A stretch of DNA of 64,000 nt from Struthio camelus (taxonomy: Eukaryota; Chordata; Aves; Struthioniformes; Struthionidae). The stretch lies in NCBI RefSeq assembly GCF_040807025.1, contig NC_090981.1, forward strand, positions 37,675,817 to 37,739,816, read 5' to 3'. Below the pieces are notes generated by a model that searched no databases, was not told the origin of the DNA, and was given only the letters and a program-made list of their open reading frames with translations. A program made the translations under genes and the position numbers. The first letter of the stretch is position 1. Each line of letters opens with the position of its first letter. Below, piece after piece: positions 21,672 to 35,700 of this stretch.

Positions 21672-22149
21672 TGATCATCTTGTAAATGATACCCGTTTAG
21701 ATCATAAGACTAAGATAAACATTGACAAATCTGAGTAAGAGACCATAAATATATCTTAAATTCCAAACCTTGGGAGATACTAGCTTAAAAGTAGCTCAGT
21801 ACTTGGTGGTGAAGTGTTGCACCAGGAGGTTACCCTCCAAAACGTTACCCAGCTTCCTGGGTTTTAGAGGTAATGCTATTTTTTTTTTTTTTTTAATTCT
21901 TCTTGGCTTCTCATAGAAGTGAGGCCAGCATGATTGTGCTCTGTGTCCATTTTTGTGCACTTCGTTCGATACAATTTGAACCCACTGGCCAATTTTGAGT
22001 GCATTTGACAAAGGATGCTAAGATATGAAGTTCCTGTACTTCCCATGAAAAAAGGTGACTGTGCATAGGAAAGAAAAATGAGGGAGCCTTTGCCCTGTGT
22101 GATCACAGGGTTTTTGTTTGGTGGTGATAGCCTTTGGCTTTGAGTGATT

Positions 22150-22340
22150 ATTTGGGGAATTGGGTAAATGAAGCTGCTCTGGAAGGCTTCGGGGCCTTTC
22201 AGGGATGTGGGAGGGGAGCGCAAATGGGCTCGACAGGGTGGCTCCTTTGAGCCCGACGAGGGGGTGGAGCTTGCCCAGGCTCGGGGGGATGTAAAAGCAG
22301 TAGCTGAAAGAAGCAGGGAGGTTTGTGGTGAGAGTTTGTG
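22150..22340. other. Small GC-rich patch with TATA-like element
   Basis: Local GC content stands out from the AT-rich surroundings. It has a short inverted repeat (GGGCTC at 22226-22231, GAGCCC at 22249-22254) and several G-rich blocks, followed by GATGTAAAAGC at about 22289. It could be a small promoter, part of a solo LTR or other repeat, or isochore noise. A 55-codon ATG frame (22352-22519) follows, beginning MKSIRLVWTIFLML and ending at TAG; its hydrophobicity may just reflect T-rich sequence. No repeat family is recognised. Confidence 0.3.
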
Positions 22341-23058
22341 TTGGTGAAGGCATGAAGAGTATCAGGTTAGTGTGGACCATTTTTCTTATGCTTTTTGGTA
22401 ATTTTCTTCTTTTTGTAATTAGCATAGTAAGGATAGAGGAGGAAAAGAGAAAGAGAGGCAGAACTGTTAATGAGCTTCTGAAAATGAGTGTAATTTTATT
22501 GTTGTTTCTCAAAGTGTAGTCTTACTGGTTGCTTGGTTTATTCCACCATGTGTGATATGAATTATCACCTGTCTAGGGAAGAGACATTTTTTTTGTGCAT
22601 CTGATGCAAGGAGCTTCTGTGAGAGAATGTAGTTGTTCATCTGAAGCCAGAGTAATTGGATTTAAAATAGTGTGGAAAAAATGGAAAGGCTCGTGGCTGA
22701 GACTGGCAAGGATGTTGTAGTATCTACCTTCACTATGAAAACTGCTGTACTGCAAGGAGTATGCAACTGTTATAGAAGGAGAGTGTCCTGCTGAGAAGTA
22801 ATGTTACCTGCCCTCCAGCTGATGGCAATATGCTCCTTGCTAAGGATGCTTCCGCATCAGGGCCACTCCAGGATAGAGGAAGCAGGTGGTGGCAATTAAA
22901 CTCTATTAGGCACCTGTCCAAGATCTCTGTAATAGTGTTCTTTGAAATACTACTTGTGTTGTGACTTGAGGTCTGGCTTTGTAATGCATAGGTAAGATAA
23001 TGGTGTAGAGAGGAGGCACTGAGGTAGCTGTATGCCATGTGATAACTAAGATAACCAA

Positions 23059-23132
23059 GAGGTGGGATATCTAGGCGCACTGAGGTGGCCACTGAAGAGG
23101 TGGGATATCTAGGCACTGAGGTGGTGACTGAA
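23059..23132. repeat. Tandem duplication, two units of 38 and 36 bp
   Basis: Both units begin GAGGTGGGATATCTAGGC and end ACTGAA. They differ by a two-base GC insertion and a couple of substitutions. Confidence 0.95.
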
Positions 23133-26100
23133 GTACCATTTGTTTAAACCTTAATTCACCTCTAAGTATGGACCAATGTTACTGCATAATGCTTCAGGAA
23201 ATAAGAGAGAAACAGTCCCAACTAATTTGAATAGGAAGCCTGAAAGCCTGTTACTCACAGGTCCATCATCACTTGGTATTTATATCAGTTAACTAGTTAG
23301 TAGTTCTACAAAGCCTAGTTTCAAAAGAAATACCACAATTAAATAGAAATGAAGGTGAAAAGAGGGAGAATTTTTGTACTCTTCATAAAAAAACTTTAGC
23401 TATAAAAGATCAAACTGAACTTATCTATAGCCTATTTGACCAATGCAGTTACAGCTACATTTGTTATTTTTTTAAGTACTTTCAGTATAAACTGTCTAGA
23501 TTGACACATTCAGAAACTTGCAGTTAGTCATAAGCAACAGCTATGTGTATTATTAATTTAATTTTCTCTTTGTAATAGCAGTGAATTGTTCTGGTGTTCA
23601 GGCAAGTGTTTTCATTTTTCTTGTTTATATGTTGTCAGGCTATAAAGTCACTGTTGACAGACCATGCACAGCAGCTCCTAACTGTAATCAACTTCATAAT
23701 GCTTTCAAACAAGGATGCATGTTTTACTGGCCTCAGTGGAGTTACTTTTGACTTAACTTCATGAAAGAATAGTGTTTCTAAAACCCATCCTGAGATGTCT
23801 CAAACAGACACTTAAGCGTTGGCGGGATTTGAAACTAATAACTTCAGTTTTGGCATCACTGAGGTTTTAAGAAAGATATAGTATTTAGTTCTTATGGCTC
23901 AAAGCTGGAGGACATTCTGTTAGAGCCTTTTTTTTTTTTGAGGAAGATGCTTGGTCCATCTGCTGTTAGTCTCAAGGAGAAGTAGTGAACTAGCCTGCTC
24001 TGCTTCTGGGCAGGTGAAACTCTTCTAATGCCTTGGAATATGCTTTGATATTATGGTAGTGAGAATATCAGTTGGGCTATGTGCTTGTTAATGTTATCCT
24101 CTGCATTGAGGGACCTTAAGAGGGCAAGGCTAATGTGTCTCTTACCTGATGATGGGCTCTTTCGTAATGTAACAACCACCTTTACAATTCTGCTGTACTA
24201 TTTAATGTAAATGAAGGCCTGAGTGTATCCTTGTTATTCTCCAGAGTTAGTATTTTTCCACCTGTAGATGTATCATGTTTAATGATGTGCATTTTCAATC
24301 ATATTTTGATGCAGTTAGCAATATCTCAGTTCAGTCAAGCTATTTTATTTTATTTACCAGTAAGCCTTTCAATCCCTCCACTGGCCTGATCGCTTTTGGT
24401 CTCTTAACTTTTTCAAGAATGTTTTTTGTAGGAGATGGTGCATTCAACTTAACCAGCATCCTTTTATTATGAAATATTTAATTGTTCAAAATGTTGAATG
24501 TGAAATATGCTGGTGGCCTCTAGTTTATGCTCTTTGTGCATCAACGTTATTAGGTAACTTCATGCCCTCACTTATGAGGCCAAGCAAGAGGCAAAACCTG
24601 CCTAAGCATAGATGAAATCACACACTCACATTTTTCTTTTTTATTTTTTTCTTTATAACTGACCATTTTTGGTCAGCATTCAGGCATGATAAAAGGGCAA
24701 TGTGTTAAATCTTGGATGTACAAATTTGCCATGTAATTCAGGCAGTAGTGATTCATTAACTTTAAATATGAACTTAAAATAGAGTTGGCAATTCTCTCTT
24801 CCCATTACCTCTCCCAGGGTTGAAGCTGGTCAATTCTCCCAGTCAAGCTTATGAACCAATCCGCATGCTGAGTATGAACTTGGATGCAAGTAGAAATTGA
24901 AGCCTATGCTTTCATGGCGGTATAGCAACAGTAATGCAGGAGAATCTTGGGAACCTGGGGATGCATCCAGTGTGTTTCATGAAGTCTGTGGAACCTGAAC
25001 TCTGAAGTGGTAGTTCAGAGCTTTAGTCAAACGTTTTCTTTATCTTCCTTATCAGCTTAATATTCCGAAGATTATAAAGAACATACATATGTCTTCTTAA
25101 ATGTCTGAAGTAATACACTCAAGAATTCATCTTAGGTGGGCTTCCTGTCACTTTCAATTCTAAATTTAATCAAATGCTTGATGTATTTATTGAATACCAT
25201 CAACAATTTCTGTTGTTCAAAAGGTGTCTTTTTCATATGTTTTTGTCTTTGTGTTCTTTTATATCTTAAAGAAGTATGTTTAAAGCTTCTCTAAATTTGA
25301 TGGATTCAGCAGCTTGTCTCTGGGGCCTAGCTTTCATTTAAAATAGCTCATCTTGTAAATGGTAATTCAATATGCTTTTTGTAAGAAAATTATTGCCAAT
25401 TAGAATTGGGGATAGCAGTGGATTTTTCTACTGCACATGCTCAACAGCTTCATAGAATTTCATTTCAGTTGGAAACTTGACTCCTGACTAGAATTGTATG
25501 ATACTGTCAATTTTTGCTTTGATTAGCCATTTTTACACTTGAATACCTTTGCAAGAATACAGCATAGTTAATGCAGCTAAAGAATGTCACGTTACTGGAG
25601 CACAAGTAGCTTTTGGCTGTGAAACTAACCAGACTGAAATCCTGCAAATCTAAGAAAGAAAAACCTTTTTTTCCTTATGTGTGGAACTTGGATTGAATGA
25701 AAGATTTATGCGCTATCTTGATTTTAATGTATTATTTCATAATGTTTTATTCTTATTTAAAATTGTGCAGACTGGTCCTTTACACTCATGTGATTGCTAC
25801 CATTCTGGCAGTGCTTGGCACAGTTAAATCTAGCTTAACTGGTTGTCCTATTGTTCCTCAGAATAGGGAGCAGGGCCTGGAGAGCTGAGGAGTGAATTTT
25901 TGCAGTGGATGTTCTGTTAGCTTTTGCTTTGGTAGGGCAAGGACATAGCTGAGGAGCTTATATTTGGCTGAATGATCCTGAATATTGCTGTTATGTGTCA
26001 AACTTAGCCAAAAGCTTAAGTGGAAGTAAACGTGCTTGAAGCTGCATTTTTGTGGGTCAGAATTCAAGGCCAGATATGTTTGTTGTAGGAATGTGGGGTA

Positions 26101-26423
26101 TGGATACAAAGCTTCTGTAAGAAGCTCTGTTTTCCCCCAGATGTTTTTTATTTATATGCATAATATCATACCTCAATTCTAACTTCCCATACAAAACTGC
26201 TGTGGTTCTTTATTACCAAACATCTGAACTGTAAGATGTGGAGACTTTCTGTACCTGAGTTTGAGTGTGTGCGCTACAGCTGCCTCCCATTTCCATGTTG
26301 GTTCTTGCCATGTGTCCATAGTTCTAAGTTTTCTTCCCTGTGGAAAACTGCTAGTCAGGAGAACTTAACATAAGCAGAATCAAAAGATGTTCAATGGGTT
26401 TTTTGTTGTGTGCCTTCCCTGCT

Positions 26424-26454
26424 CCCCCCCCCCCCCCCCCAAAAAAAAAAAAAA
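26424..26454 (+). repeat. C17-A14 compound homopolymer
   Basis: Seventeen C directly followed by fourteen A on the plus strand. Confidence 0.97.
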
Positions 26455-27270
26455 CACTCAAAGCTTTTTCTAGTCCTCTCTTCCCTGACCTTTATTATGG
26501 CTGTTAAGGAGCCATTCCATCTTTATTACTTGATAATGTCCATAAGCAGCTGTTGAATATCAGTAAATTGCTAGCTTTGTGACCCTTCCTCTAGGACATG
26601 TCTGAACCTCCTCCTATGAAGAAAGGAGGCAAAAGCTTGGCGTTATCCCAGTTCTATTCCAGTGTGAAGTCTTCCGTGTCAGTGGAATATTAGCTCCCTG
26701 GTAAGGAAGCTATACTGTACAGTACAGCTCATCACTAAAAGCGTGCTTGACAATTTTCCTGTGGCAGAAACTTGGATCAGCCTGTATAATAGCTCCTCAG
26801 TCTTACTTTAATGGATTGTGAGACTTTCTCCTTTTTTGTGAAGGTGGCTCAGTTTTAATCAGTGCTTTCAATTTGATAGTTTTTTCATGTTCTTCTCTCT
26901 TTTTTTTTAAATTTGTTCTGCTTCAGTTTTCCACTGTTGCAGATTCTTTATTGATAGAGAAGTCACTTCACCAGCCACTGAAAATCCATATATCATACCA
27001 AATTCAGCAGTTTCATATAATGTGTGAGAGAAAGACATATACATGGAATATTGATTTTTATGTACAGCTTACTCACCTGCACTTGAGCTTTTTAAAATCA
27101 GCTTTAAAATTTGACACCAGTATTTAATAGAGGATCATGACACTTCTTTGAGAAACGTTCAGAAATGTAACGTTAGAAGGCTGTTTTCAAAACATAGTAA
27201 ATGGGAATTATCTTGCAGAAAACTGCAAGGGGTAATTCTAGAGTTCTATCACTATTTCTCCCTTGCTTTT

Positions 27271-27570
27271 CATAGAATCATAGAACAGTTGGAGAGGACT
27301 TCTGCAGATTGTCTAGTCCAGCCCTCCCCTTGTTCAAAGTGGGGCCAACTAGAGCTGGCTGTTCAGGACTGTCTAGTTGGGTTTTGAATATTTCCAAGGA
27401 TGGAGACTTTAACCTTTTGGGACAACTTGTTCCAGTGTTCAGTCACCCTCACAGTAAAGTCCCTCTTTCCCCCTTGTATTTAAATGGAATTTCCTATACT
27501 TCAGTTTGGCCCATTACCTTGTGTCCTGTCACTAGATACCACTGAGAGAGTCTGACTTTGTCTTCTCACC
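27271..27570 (-). mobile_element. CR1 LINE 3' end, diverged
   Basis: The plus strand begins CATAGAATCATAGAAC (CR1 3' octamers, antisense) and continues with GTCTAGTCCAGCCCTCCC, GGGTTTTGAATATTTCCAAG and TTGTTCCAGTGTTCAGTCACCC, the CR1 order. It is more diverged than the 21233-21671 copy, with no long minus-strand frame. The right boundary is approximate. Confidence 0.93.
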
Positions 27571-30500
27571 CAGAAAAATAAACTTCTGGTTTATTTCCTA
27601 GTCAACATGCTTCTTTAACGCATGCATGCATGCATAGATACATATAGCATAACTAAGGTTCTTGGCTCTTAAAATTAAATAACCAAAGAACACTAATTGC
27701 CTTCCCTTCCTCAAAGTCATTTCTGCTTAAAAATTAACTGTGTACAGTATTTGTCAGAGAAGTTGAAGGAGAGAATGATCTATACTTATTTTTGTAGTTA
27801 TATACATGTTTAAATGGGCCAGACAAAATAAACAATACAATCCCTTTCCTAAGGCACTTGCATTCCAACCCAAAAAGCATATCAATTACAAATTGATATG
27901 GAGAGTATGGGTACTAGAGGAGTTCACAACTGGAGAAGCTTTCCAGGAGTACTCTGAAATCCAACATTTGGCTCCCTCTTTTGAGTGCCTGGTATGTGGG
28001 CAGTGGTTTCAGTGAGAAAGGAGGGCAAGGGCTGGAGACAGATTTGTCAAGGAAGGATACTTAGAAAAATAGAAGGAGTAGTAAAAGGCATTGGCAAATT
28101 GGGCAGTGCATATCCATGAGATCAACAACTTGTGTTCCATTCAAGCTCGGATTCAGCAAGGTTCTCTGGTGTACAAATGCATGGTACTCAAACATGTTAA
28201 AGTGCTTGCCCAATTGAGAATGGCTTCATAAGTAAGCACACACTGAAAGGTCTACCAGAATTGAGGCCTAAAGAAAAGGAAGATACTATTATGTAATTCT
28301 GACATCCTAGTCTCCAATGGCCATGTGCATGTTAGTAAAGAAATATCTATTAAACCCCCTGGAATTTGAAATGACAATGTAATAAGCAGTTTTGTTTTTT
28401 ATTTACAATGTTTGTGTGGTATTTTTTCTTTTGCCTCCTCCTGAGACTGCTGTATTTGCTGACAGCATAGATGTGTGTAAAATTATGTGTATATATAATT
28501 ATTTTTTTACGTATATTACTCTGTTCCTCTAGTAAAGCATTTTGTTAGTAAGCCTGTGTCCTGGATGCTGTGAGCAGGTATCCTAGTGCTGAGGATGCAT
28601 GTGATAACGATAATGTGCATTAACTGAAATGATAGTTTGTAGTTTTCAACTTTTTTGTCAAAGTTGAAAGATTCATTCTTCAATCCACTGTTGCACTGTG
28701 AATTCAACAGATGTTTTATAGTCAGATACACGGGTCTCTTATATTGCTTAATTTCTGAAAGAGGTGCTTTAAGATGCCTGTAAACACTTTATTTACAATA
28801 AACTTAGATGAATATGCTGGACTAATAGAAAGGAGGTTGCAGCAACATGTAAATTCTGTTACATTAATCATGTATATTACTATTATGTGTAAGTATAGTT
28901 TTAACATATAATAAGCTCATAGGTATGTATATGTTCTGTTGTTGTCTTAAAGAGACCTTTATAGTTATTAACTTGTGAAATGCATTTAAAAATCCATGGT
29001 TGCCCAAAATTTGGGGCTGCAGTAGGAACTTCTGCCACAAACACTTGCTTTAAAAAAAGAAGGGTTTTTTATTTTGATTCCTATTGAAAAATTTCGGTGA
29101 ATATGTTTGTGTCCTCCTTGTTTTTTTCAAGAGTATACTAAGAATAAAATAATTATTTGTAGTCTTATCTTCTGTTAGCATTGCTTGCCTCCTCTTTTTA
29201 CCTCCAATTGTGCACATGTCCCATGAGTGCACTTGTATAATACTTTTTATAGTAGTATATTTTTGTGTGAGTATCTATCTTCTTGAATTCTTGATTTGCT
29301 AACTATTCTTCTCTTACTAATTTTACATTTCCAGGTCTGCCTTTCTTATCTTTCATGGCTCTAGTTTATTGACTTTTTCAAAAGCTCTTTCTGACAACTT
29401 AGCAATTTTTTCAGTAGCTTGAGTGAAGGTTACAGAGCTGTACTTCATAACTAGTTCTTGGATCGTAGTCAGGTGAACACCTAAGAAGGTTACAAAGCCC
29501 TTTTACGTTAAAGGAGACTTGAAATCCCTTGCTTAGGGGTCCTGTGGCAGCCTCAAATTTGAAAGGTCTTTTCTTGAGAGGCATCTTGCATGATGCACAA
29601 ATATTGACTACTTTTCAGTTTATGGTTGAATTTATGGCCTGTAAACAAAGGTGAGCTCATAACAAAGTCTGGATCTGAATTTCTTCTTAATCTGTTACTT
29701 AGATTTGAAGGGGTCAGCAGGGGCTACTGTCTGTATGGATTTATGCTCTAGATCCATATAACAAATGAACTTATTGTTAATCTTGTGCCGGTAACTACAT
29801 GATCTTTGGCAGTGATCTTTTGAGGCCAAGCCTCAGTCTTAGAGGAGCAGAGATTAGTCAGCAGCTGGCCAGGAGGCTGCTATAGATAATGCAGGTGCAG
29901 GAGAGCATTCTGCTGATGTTTTATTTTTTTTCCCCCCCCGTATTGTTCTTGCTATGTGTTGCTCTCACCTCTGAATCAGAACTGCCCTCGGTAACCTACT
30001 CTAATGATTCCCTTTTTTCAGATAAACTAGATTAAAAAAAAATAATTCCATGACTAGTCTTCTAAGCAGTATGTCATAATTTCTGTCTAAATTTCTATTT
30101 TGCCTACATATGTTTTATAATATTACTTGTGATTTAAATGAGGAGATAGTGATTAGAAATAAGAACATTTCATTGAATCGTGTTCTAGTGGAGGGGGGGA
30201 GTCATTCTTTTGCCTGGGTGTATGTAAATGCACCGAGCCTATATATGCTATTTGGTATGGTGCAAGGGTTCTGTTAACATGCTTTTTTTGAATGATCATA
30301 GTACTCTGATAGAGTTGTGCCCTGGTTATTCAGTATCAGCACATACTAACATCTATACATTGCCATCGGGAATTCCAAAAGTGCAGGTACTTCACAGGAA
30401 AAGCTATGTATGATAATGATCTATGTGAGACTGTAGTTACTATGAGCTCTACTGTGTGAAACTCTTTAGTTATGGTGGCATGAAAAATGAATGAAGCAAT

Positions 30501-32732
30501 ATGTAACAAATAGCTTTTTTCATTAATACAGGATATTTTGTTTTTATAGCCTTTTTGTCTTAGAACTTTGTTATAAAATGTGATGAGTATGAGAGTCTTT
30601 TTCCAACGATGTACAGAGTCTGTCTAGAACTGAAGCTCACAAAACTAATCTAAAGCTTCAAAACATCAGAAGTTTCCAAAATACCATGTTTCCCTTGATT
30701 TCTGTAGGACCAGGATTGTTCTGCAGTTTGACTTGTCAGTCCAGGACTGTACAGACTGTCTTTACTAGGTAGGTGACAGTCTCTGAGGCTTGGTTTCCAG
30801 TTTTAGCCCTGGAACTGATTATCCTTTTTTCTAGAAACTAATATTGGATTAAGCCATACCAGGTAAGGAATACCCTGTAAACTTTCTTGTCCTAACTTGT
30901 AGTCTATGGGGAAACTAGCAGTTGGTCACTGCTTTTCAGTGTACTGTTTGGCTGTAACTACAGTTTTCAGTTTATTCTTGTTCCTGGAGAAATTTGCTTC
31001 AAGCCTTTGATGGTTGTATAGGATACTAACTTGTGGCCTTGCTACAGAATGTGTTCTTGTCTTGTTCTTAAGGTAGCACAATGAATTCTTAGGTCTCCTA
31101 TTTTTGTGATTGCGGCTTTGACCATGATGATCATTGACTTCAGTCTCAGTTTTGCCCTAGTAAGGTGGTTGTCCACAGCTGTCTGGAATGATTAGAGTTG
31201 CAGGAATGTTATGACATGGCACTCAGTTTGAGAAGATGAGGGGGATTGCAGAAGAATGCAATTTTTTGTTCCTGTCTGATGTCTAATTTTTTAGATTACT
31301 CATGTGACTATTTTTGAATCTTTTAACTTGTCCTGTTCTGAGATGGTGGAAGTAATTCAAAATTATAAAAAAGTCAAGATGAAAAACTATTCATTTATAA
31401 ACCTTTATAGAATAACACTCCACAATATCCTTGGTCTCTTAAATGAGACTATTAGTGAGCACAGTACTTCTTCACCTTTAAAACTGTCAGAAACAGATTT
31501 GGATATTTTCCCTCTCTTGTTTTTTTTCTAGAGAAAAAAAACAATGCTATGTGACAGGAAATTGGTTTAGTTCAGTTTAGTTTCTTTTGAATTCAAAGTG
31601 ACTTATTTTACACCTGTGTAAGACTTGGAGGCCTGTGTCCTTAAAAAGAAAAGATTTTGTGTCTTACAGCTGCCCCTATGGGAAGGGGTGGGGGTAGGGG
31701 GAAGACTTCCACCAGGACCTGTAATGCCTACAGAGATGCATATAAAAGATCTAGTTATAAGCTAGGAACTACACAGCTGGAACATGAGCAGCCTATGGCA
31801 GAAACTTTTGACAGATGTGCTTCCTGTATAATAGCCCTAAATGTCTTGCAATGTTAAGGCTCTTCCCTCTCTGGTTCCCAACCCAAAACCATGCCCCCAC
31901 CCCCAAAACTGTAAGGGCAGTGCAAATGAAGTTTGAAGATAAACATCTTAGCTCCAACCCATTGTATGAGAGACTCAAATGCAAGCCTGGAAGGGTAAAA
32001 GTAAGTATCTGTAAAGTTGCTTTTCTGAGGCTAAGCCATATATACGGTATTTATTCTGCTGAAATAGCAGAGTTGGAATGCTGTCTGCTCTGGAGAAGTA
32101 AGAGCTCCTAGGTAGCAGGAAGGTGGGTTTTTTCTAGTTGTTAACTTAAAGGTAGGAATGTGCGTTTTCTTCCTATTCCTGTGGATGTTAGATAAAAGAG
32201 AAATCTAATATCTAGTGGAGATGTATATTAATGTTGGAATATTATTTACTCTGGGGCCTCTGTTCATCAAGGAAATTGAGGTCTGTATTTTCATCTTTAT
32301 TCAAATAAGTTTTTATGTTATTCTTCCTCCTCTCTGTATTCTGCTAATACAGAATAGGAGGAAAAATAACAGAAAACCTTAATGTATGGCAAATTGTAGA
32401 ATATTTGATAGAAAACTGAGAGAAAATCTAGAGCTTATAAGATGAGAAACTTGTCTGCTTCCTTGCATCTTTGACACTTTTATCCAGGCAAAGTGGAGAT
32501 AAAATACTGACCTGTGTTCACTGTATGTACATATAAATGACAAATATGCACCACTTCTCATTTATTAATTTGAAATAAATTCCTATATGAATGAATCTTA
32601 AGATGGAAGAAAAACTTAGAAATAGCCGAAGGTTCTGAAAATTCTTTCCATCAGTCACCCTAAAACATGACTTGGAGTTAGGGCAATCAAAGAACTACAG
32701 AGCATATGCTGTCTCTTAATTGGGAAAAAATT

Positions 32733-32745
32733 CCCCCCCCCCCCC
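32733..32745 (+). repeat. C13 homopolymer
   Basis: Thirteen consecutive C on the plus strand. Confidence 0.95.
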
Positions 32746-35700
32746 ATGTTAAGATGGGTGACCTGGTGATTGTTCCTCTCTGCAAAGTGCTTGCTCGTTT
32801 TGCTCTTACACTAAGGAATGTCAGAGTTCATTTGAGTTCTGTTTCTGAGGAGCCGAATTTCAAACTTTACCTGCTCTAAAAATGAAGAATTGCTGCTTAT
32901 GTTGCCTGTAGTCAGTGCTACTTTGTGTGTTTTGCTCACAGAACATAACATAACCAAATATAAGCAGGCTAAAGACCCGGTGATTAATGCATATTTAATA
33001 ACTATTTGCACTGAGCAAAAATGCTGTTAGCTCCTCACCATTTGTAGGTATGTATTTATTTGGGAAAACAAACACGAGAGGTCAGGTCCTTATGGGCAGG
33101 TCTTCCTCTAGTCACTTGCTTGTGGGAGAGGGAAAAACCGACACATGAGGTTGATCTTTTAATGTATGAAGGAACTGATATATGGTCCACTCTACAGAGA
33201 AGCCTGCCAGATAACCTGCTGTCAAAGTCCTGTTTGTTCTGGTAGACTACTGAGCAGAGGGGTTTATAACAGCCACTCAGTGCGCTTTTAATGTGCAGAG
33301 CTGTTCAGGTTTGGGTGTTCTGCGTGTTAACCTGGTGCATCAGCGTGGTGCCTTGCCAGAGCTGGTGCTGCAGTACATGCAGAAAGCCCTGATGCTTGTG
33401 ACAGTCAGCTGGAGCAGGGAATACAAATGAATTTCAAGAAGAGCTGGGGTGGGGGAAGGGGAAGTGAGTGAGGTGAATGTTAGCAGACACCTATTCAAAT
33501 TTTTAACTCAGTTGGACTGGAACATGTTAGGAGGCACTGACATGCACAAGTCACTAGAGGGTAGGTGATCATAATGAGAAAGCGGAGGAGGTAATCTCTT
33601 CAGGCATTACAGCAGCAGCTAGAAGAAAACATGCCCAAGGACCTCTGAAGGTCACTAATCCATCAAGAGCTAACTGGCTTGTAAGTGGTACTATTGTTTC
33701 TATTGTATGTGCAAGTGTTGAACATGTCAATTATGGCAGTGAACAGTGGTTTACTTGTGCAAACTGATAAAATGCAACAGTTAAAATTATTCAGCCATCT
33801 AATGAAAAGAGATTTTTCTGCTCAAGATTAAGAGATTAGATGTTTCTTTATATAGCAGGTAGTATTACTTTTTTATCTCTATTAAAGACTTTGTAAGGTG
33901 AAATGTAATTTGAATTGTAGTAGTTGTAGGTTTCCTTTAAATATTTTACTACCTAATAAATATTCCAATGACAATATAGATGAATTTTAACAGAGCATCT
34001 TGCTGGTACTACTCCTGCTAATTTAAAAGATTTACAGCAATTACCATTCTTGAAAGCTAAAAAAATAGTGAGTTATTTCATGAACACATAAAACAGGGCC
34101 TTTAGAAAGATTTAACAAGACTCTTAAAATGAAATATTTGGCTCAGACATAGTTTGAGCTGGATACAAAATTAAAGTGCATTGTCATTCCTGACATTCAT
34201 AAAAATAAGTTACTGTGTATTGTTTCCTTCTCTATTTCTGAATACAGATCAGTTTGAAGGAAACCAGGTGCTTTTTTCTTGTTTCTAAGGGTCTTGGAAG
34301 GCTTGCTCCATGTGCAAATAAGACTACATCCAAATAACTGGTTAACTGTGGAACTGAAGATGCCTATGTCATAAGCTTATAATGTCTAATAAAATAGAAG
34401 CTTTGCAGTCTCTAACTGGAATTTTGTGAAAAAGGCATTCATAAATCTGTTTCCTTTTTAATGTTTCCTTATGTTCATTTGAACATCTAATCTGTAGCCA
34501 TTTTGGAAGGTATCATGTGTATGTAGGATTTGCTTTCCCAGAAAGAAGCAGCAGAGAGAATGAGAGAGGCAGCTCACTGTACTTCAGAGGCTAAAACTTG
34601 TATTGAAATCGGTGGCCAAAAAATCTATTAATTAGTGGGACAGGACTTATTAATTGCTGACAGTTGGCTGAAGTTCACTTTAGTTCACTAGCCTCAGGCT
34701 GTTCTCTTGTGTTTAAGCTGTTTTGAATATTGGCTTATTATCATGTACTACTATAGTAAAACTAAACTCCTAAATTTTATGCTGTGTGTGCCACAATGAG
34801 ATTTTGAACTAGCTCGTGCCCAGTTTCATTAGGCTGCTCTCTTCATCTTGACATAGGTACTCACCAGTGTTACATCTACACCTTTTCTTGCAGTTACTTG
34901 GGAAAAGTTCAGGATTAGAGTCCTGAAATATGTTTGCATGTGCTTATATATTGTTGGGTAAAAAGGGAAATGCTACCTCTCCCTAAGCTGCAGAGAGATG
35001 GGCAACTGAATGGCAGATCATGTAAGCCATGTATGCTTACTGCGTCTGGTCTAAACATGCATATCTGCAGCTCATGCAGATGTTAGCTCAATTATTCTCA
35101 AGCAAATGTTTGGTTTTGGAGCCATATCTACAGCTTAGCCAGCCTGACTACACTGGTTCCTTGGTACCTGCTTGCTTGAAGTGTGTGCAAAAAGCCTCCC
35201 TTTTGAAACTGTCCTGAGTAGAAGCTAGTTTCTGCTGTCTTTCACTGGAAGAGTAGACAGCTCAATGGCCAGCAGCAACGTTCTTGCCGTTCTGCGGTGA
35301 AGACGGAGCAGTGTGCTGCTCTGAACTGTTTACCTAGAATTCCAGGTGTACAGTGGGGAGGAAGGGCTCTGACCTAGTTTGGCAAGTATGGGAGATGTGG
35401 TAGAGAGCTTCATTTTTGAAAGCTTTCTGAAAAGATTCACCCAAGTGTTGCTTATGCTCCTATTTTCTTTAAGTTCATTCTTTCTTGCCATGGCTGATCA
35501 GTCTTGATGGTTTCTTCCCTTAAAAGGACATATACAAAGTATAACAGATTACATTGCAATATATAACCTTGCCCATCATTGAGTATTGCTGATGCAGTAC
35601 TCGATCAGTATTTAAGGTCATATTCAGTCTGAATAAATCTGTCTTGGGTGTAGCTATCAAAATGAGGAAGACCATCCTGAGGGTCTGCCAAGTTGTGGAA

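Larger units (their letters stand above)
21672..27270. other. Intergenic sequence, no recognised gene
   Basis: Contains a T16 run (21879-21894), a GC-rich patch (22150-22340), a 36-38 bp tandem duplication (23059-23132) and a C17-A14 tract (26424-26454). These are listed separately. Remaining open frames are short. Confidence 0.55.

Noticed and set aside
22018-22512. 164-codon minus-strand open frame
   Set aside because: Low-complexity Lys/Asn/Ser/Pro-rich translation across the GC-rich patch and T-rich flanks; no motif, no convincing start context.
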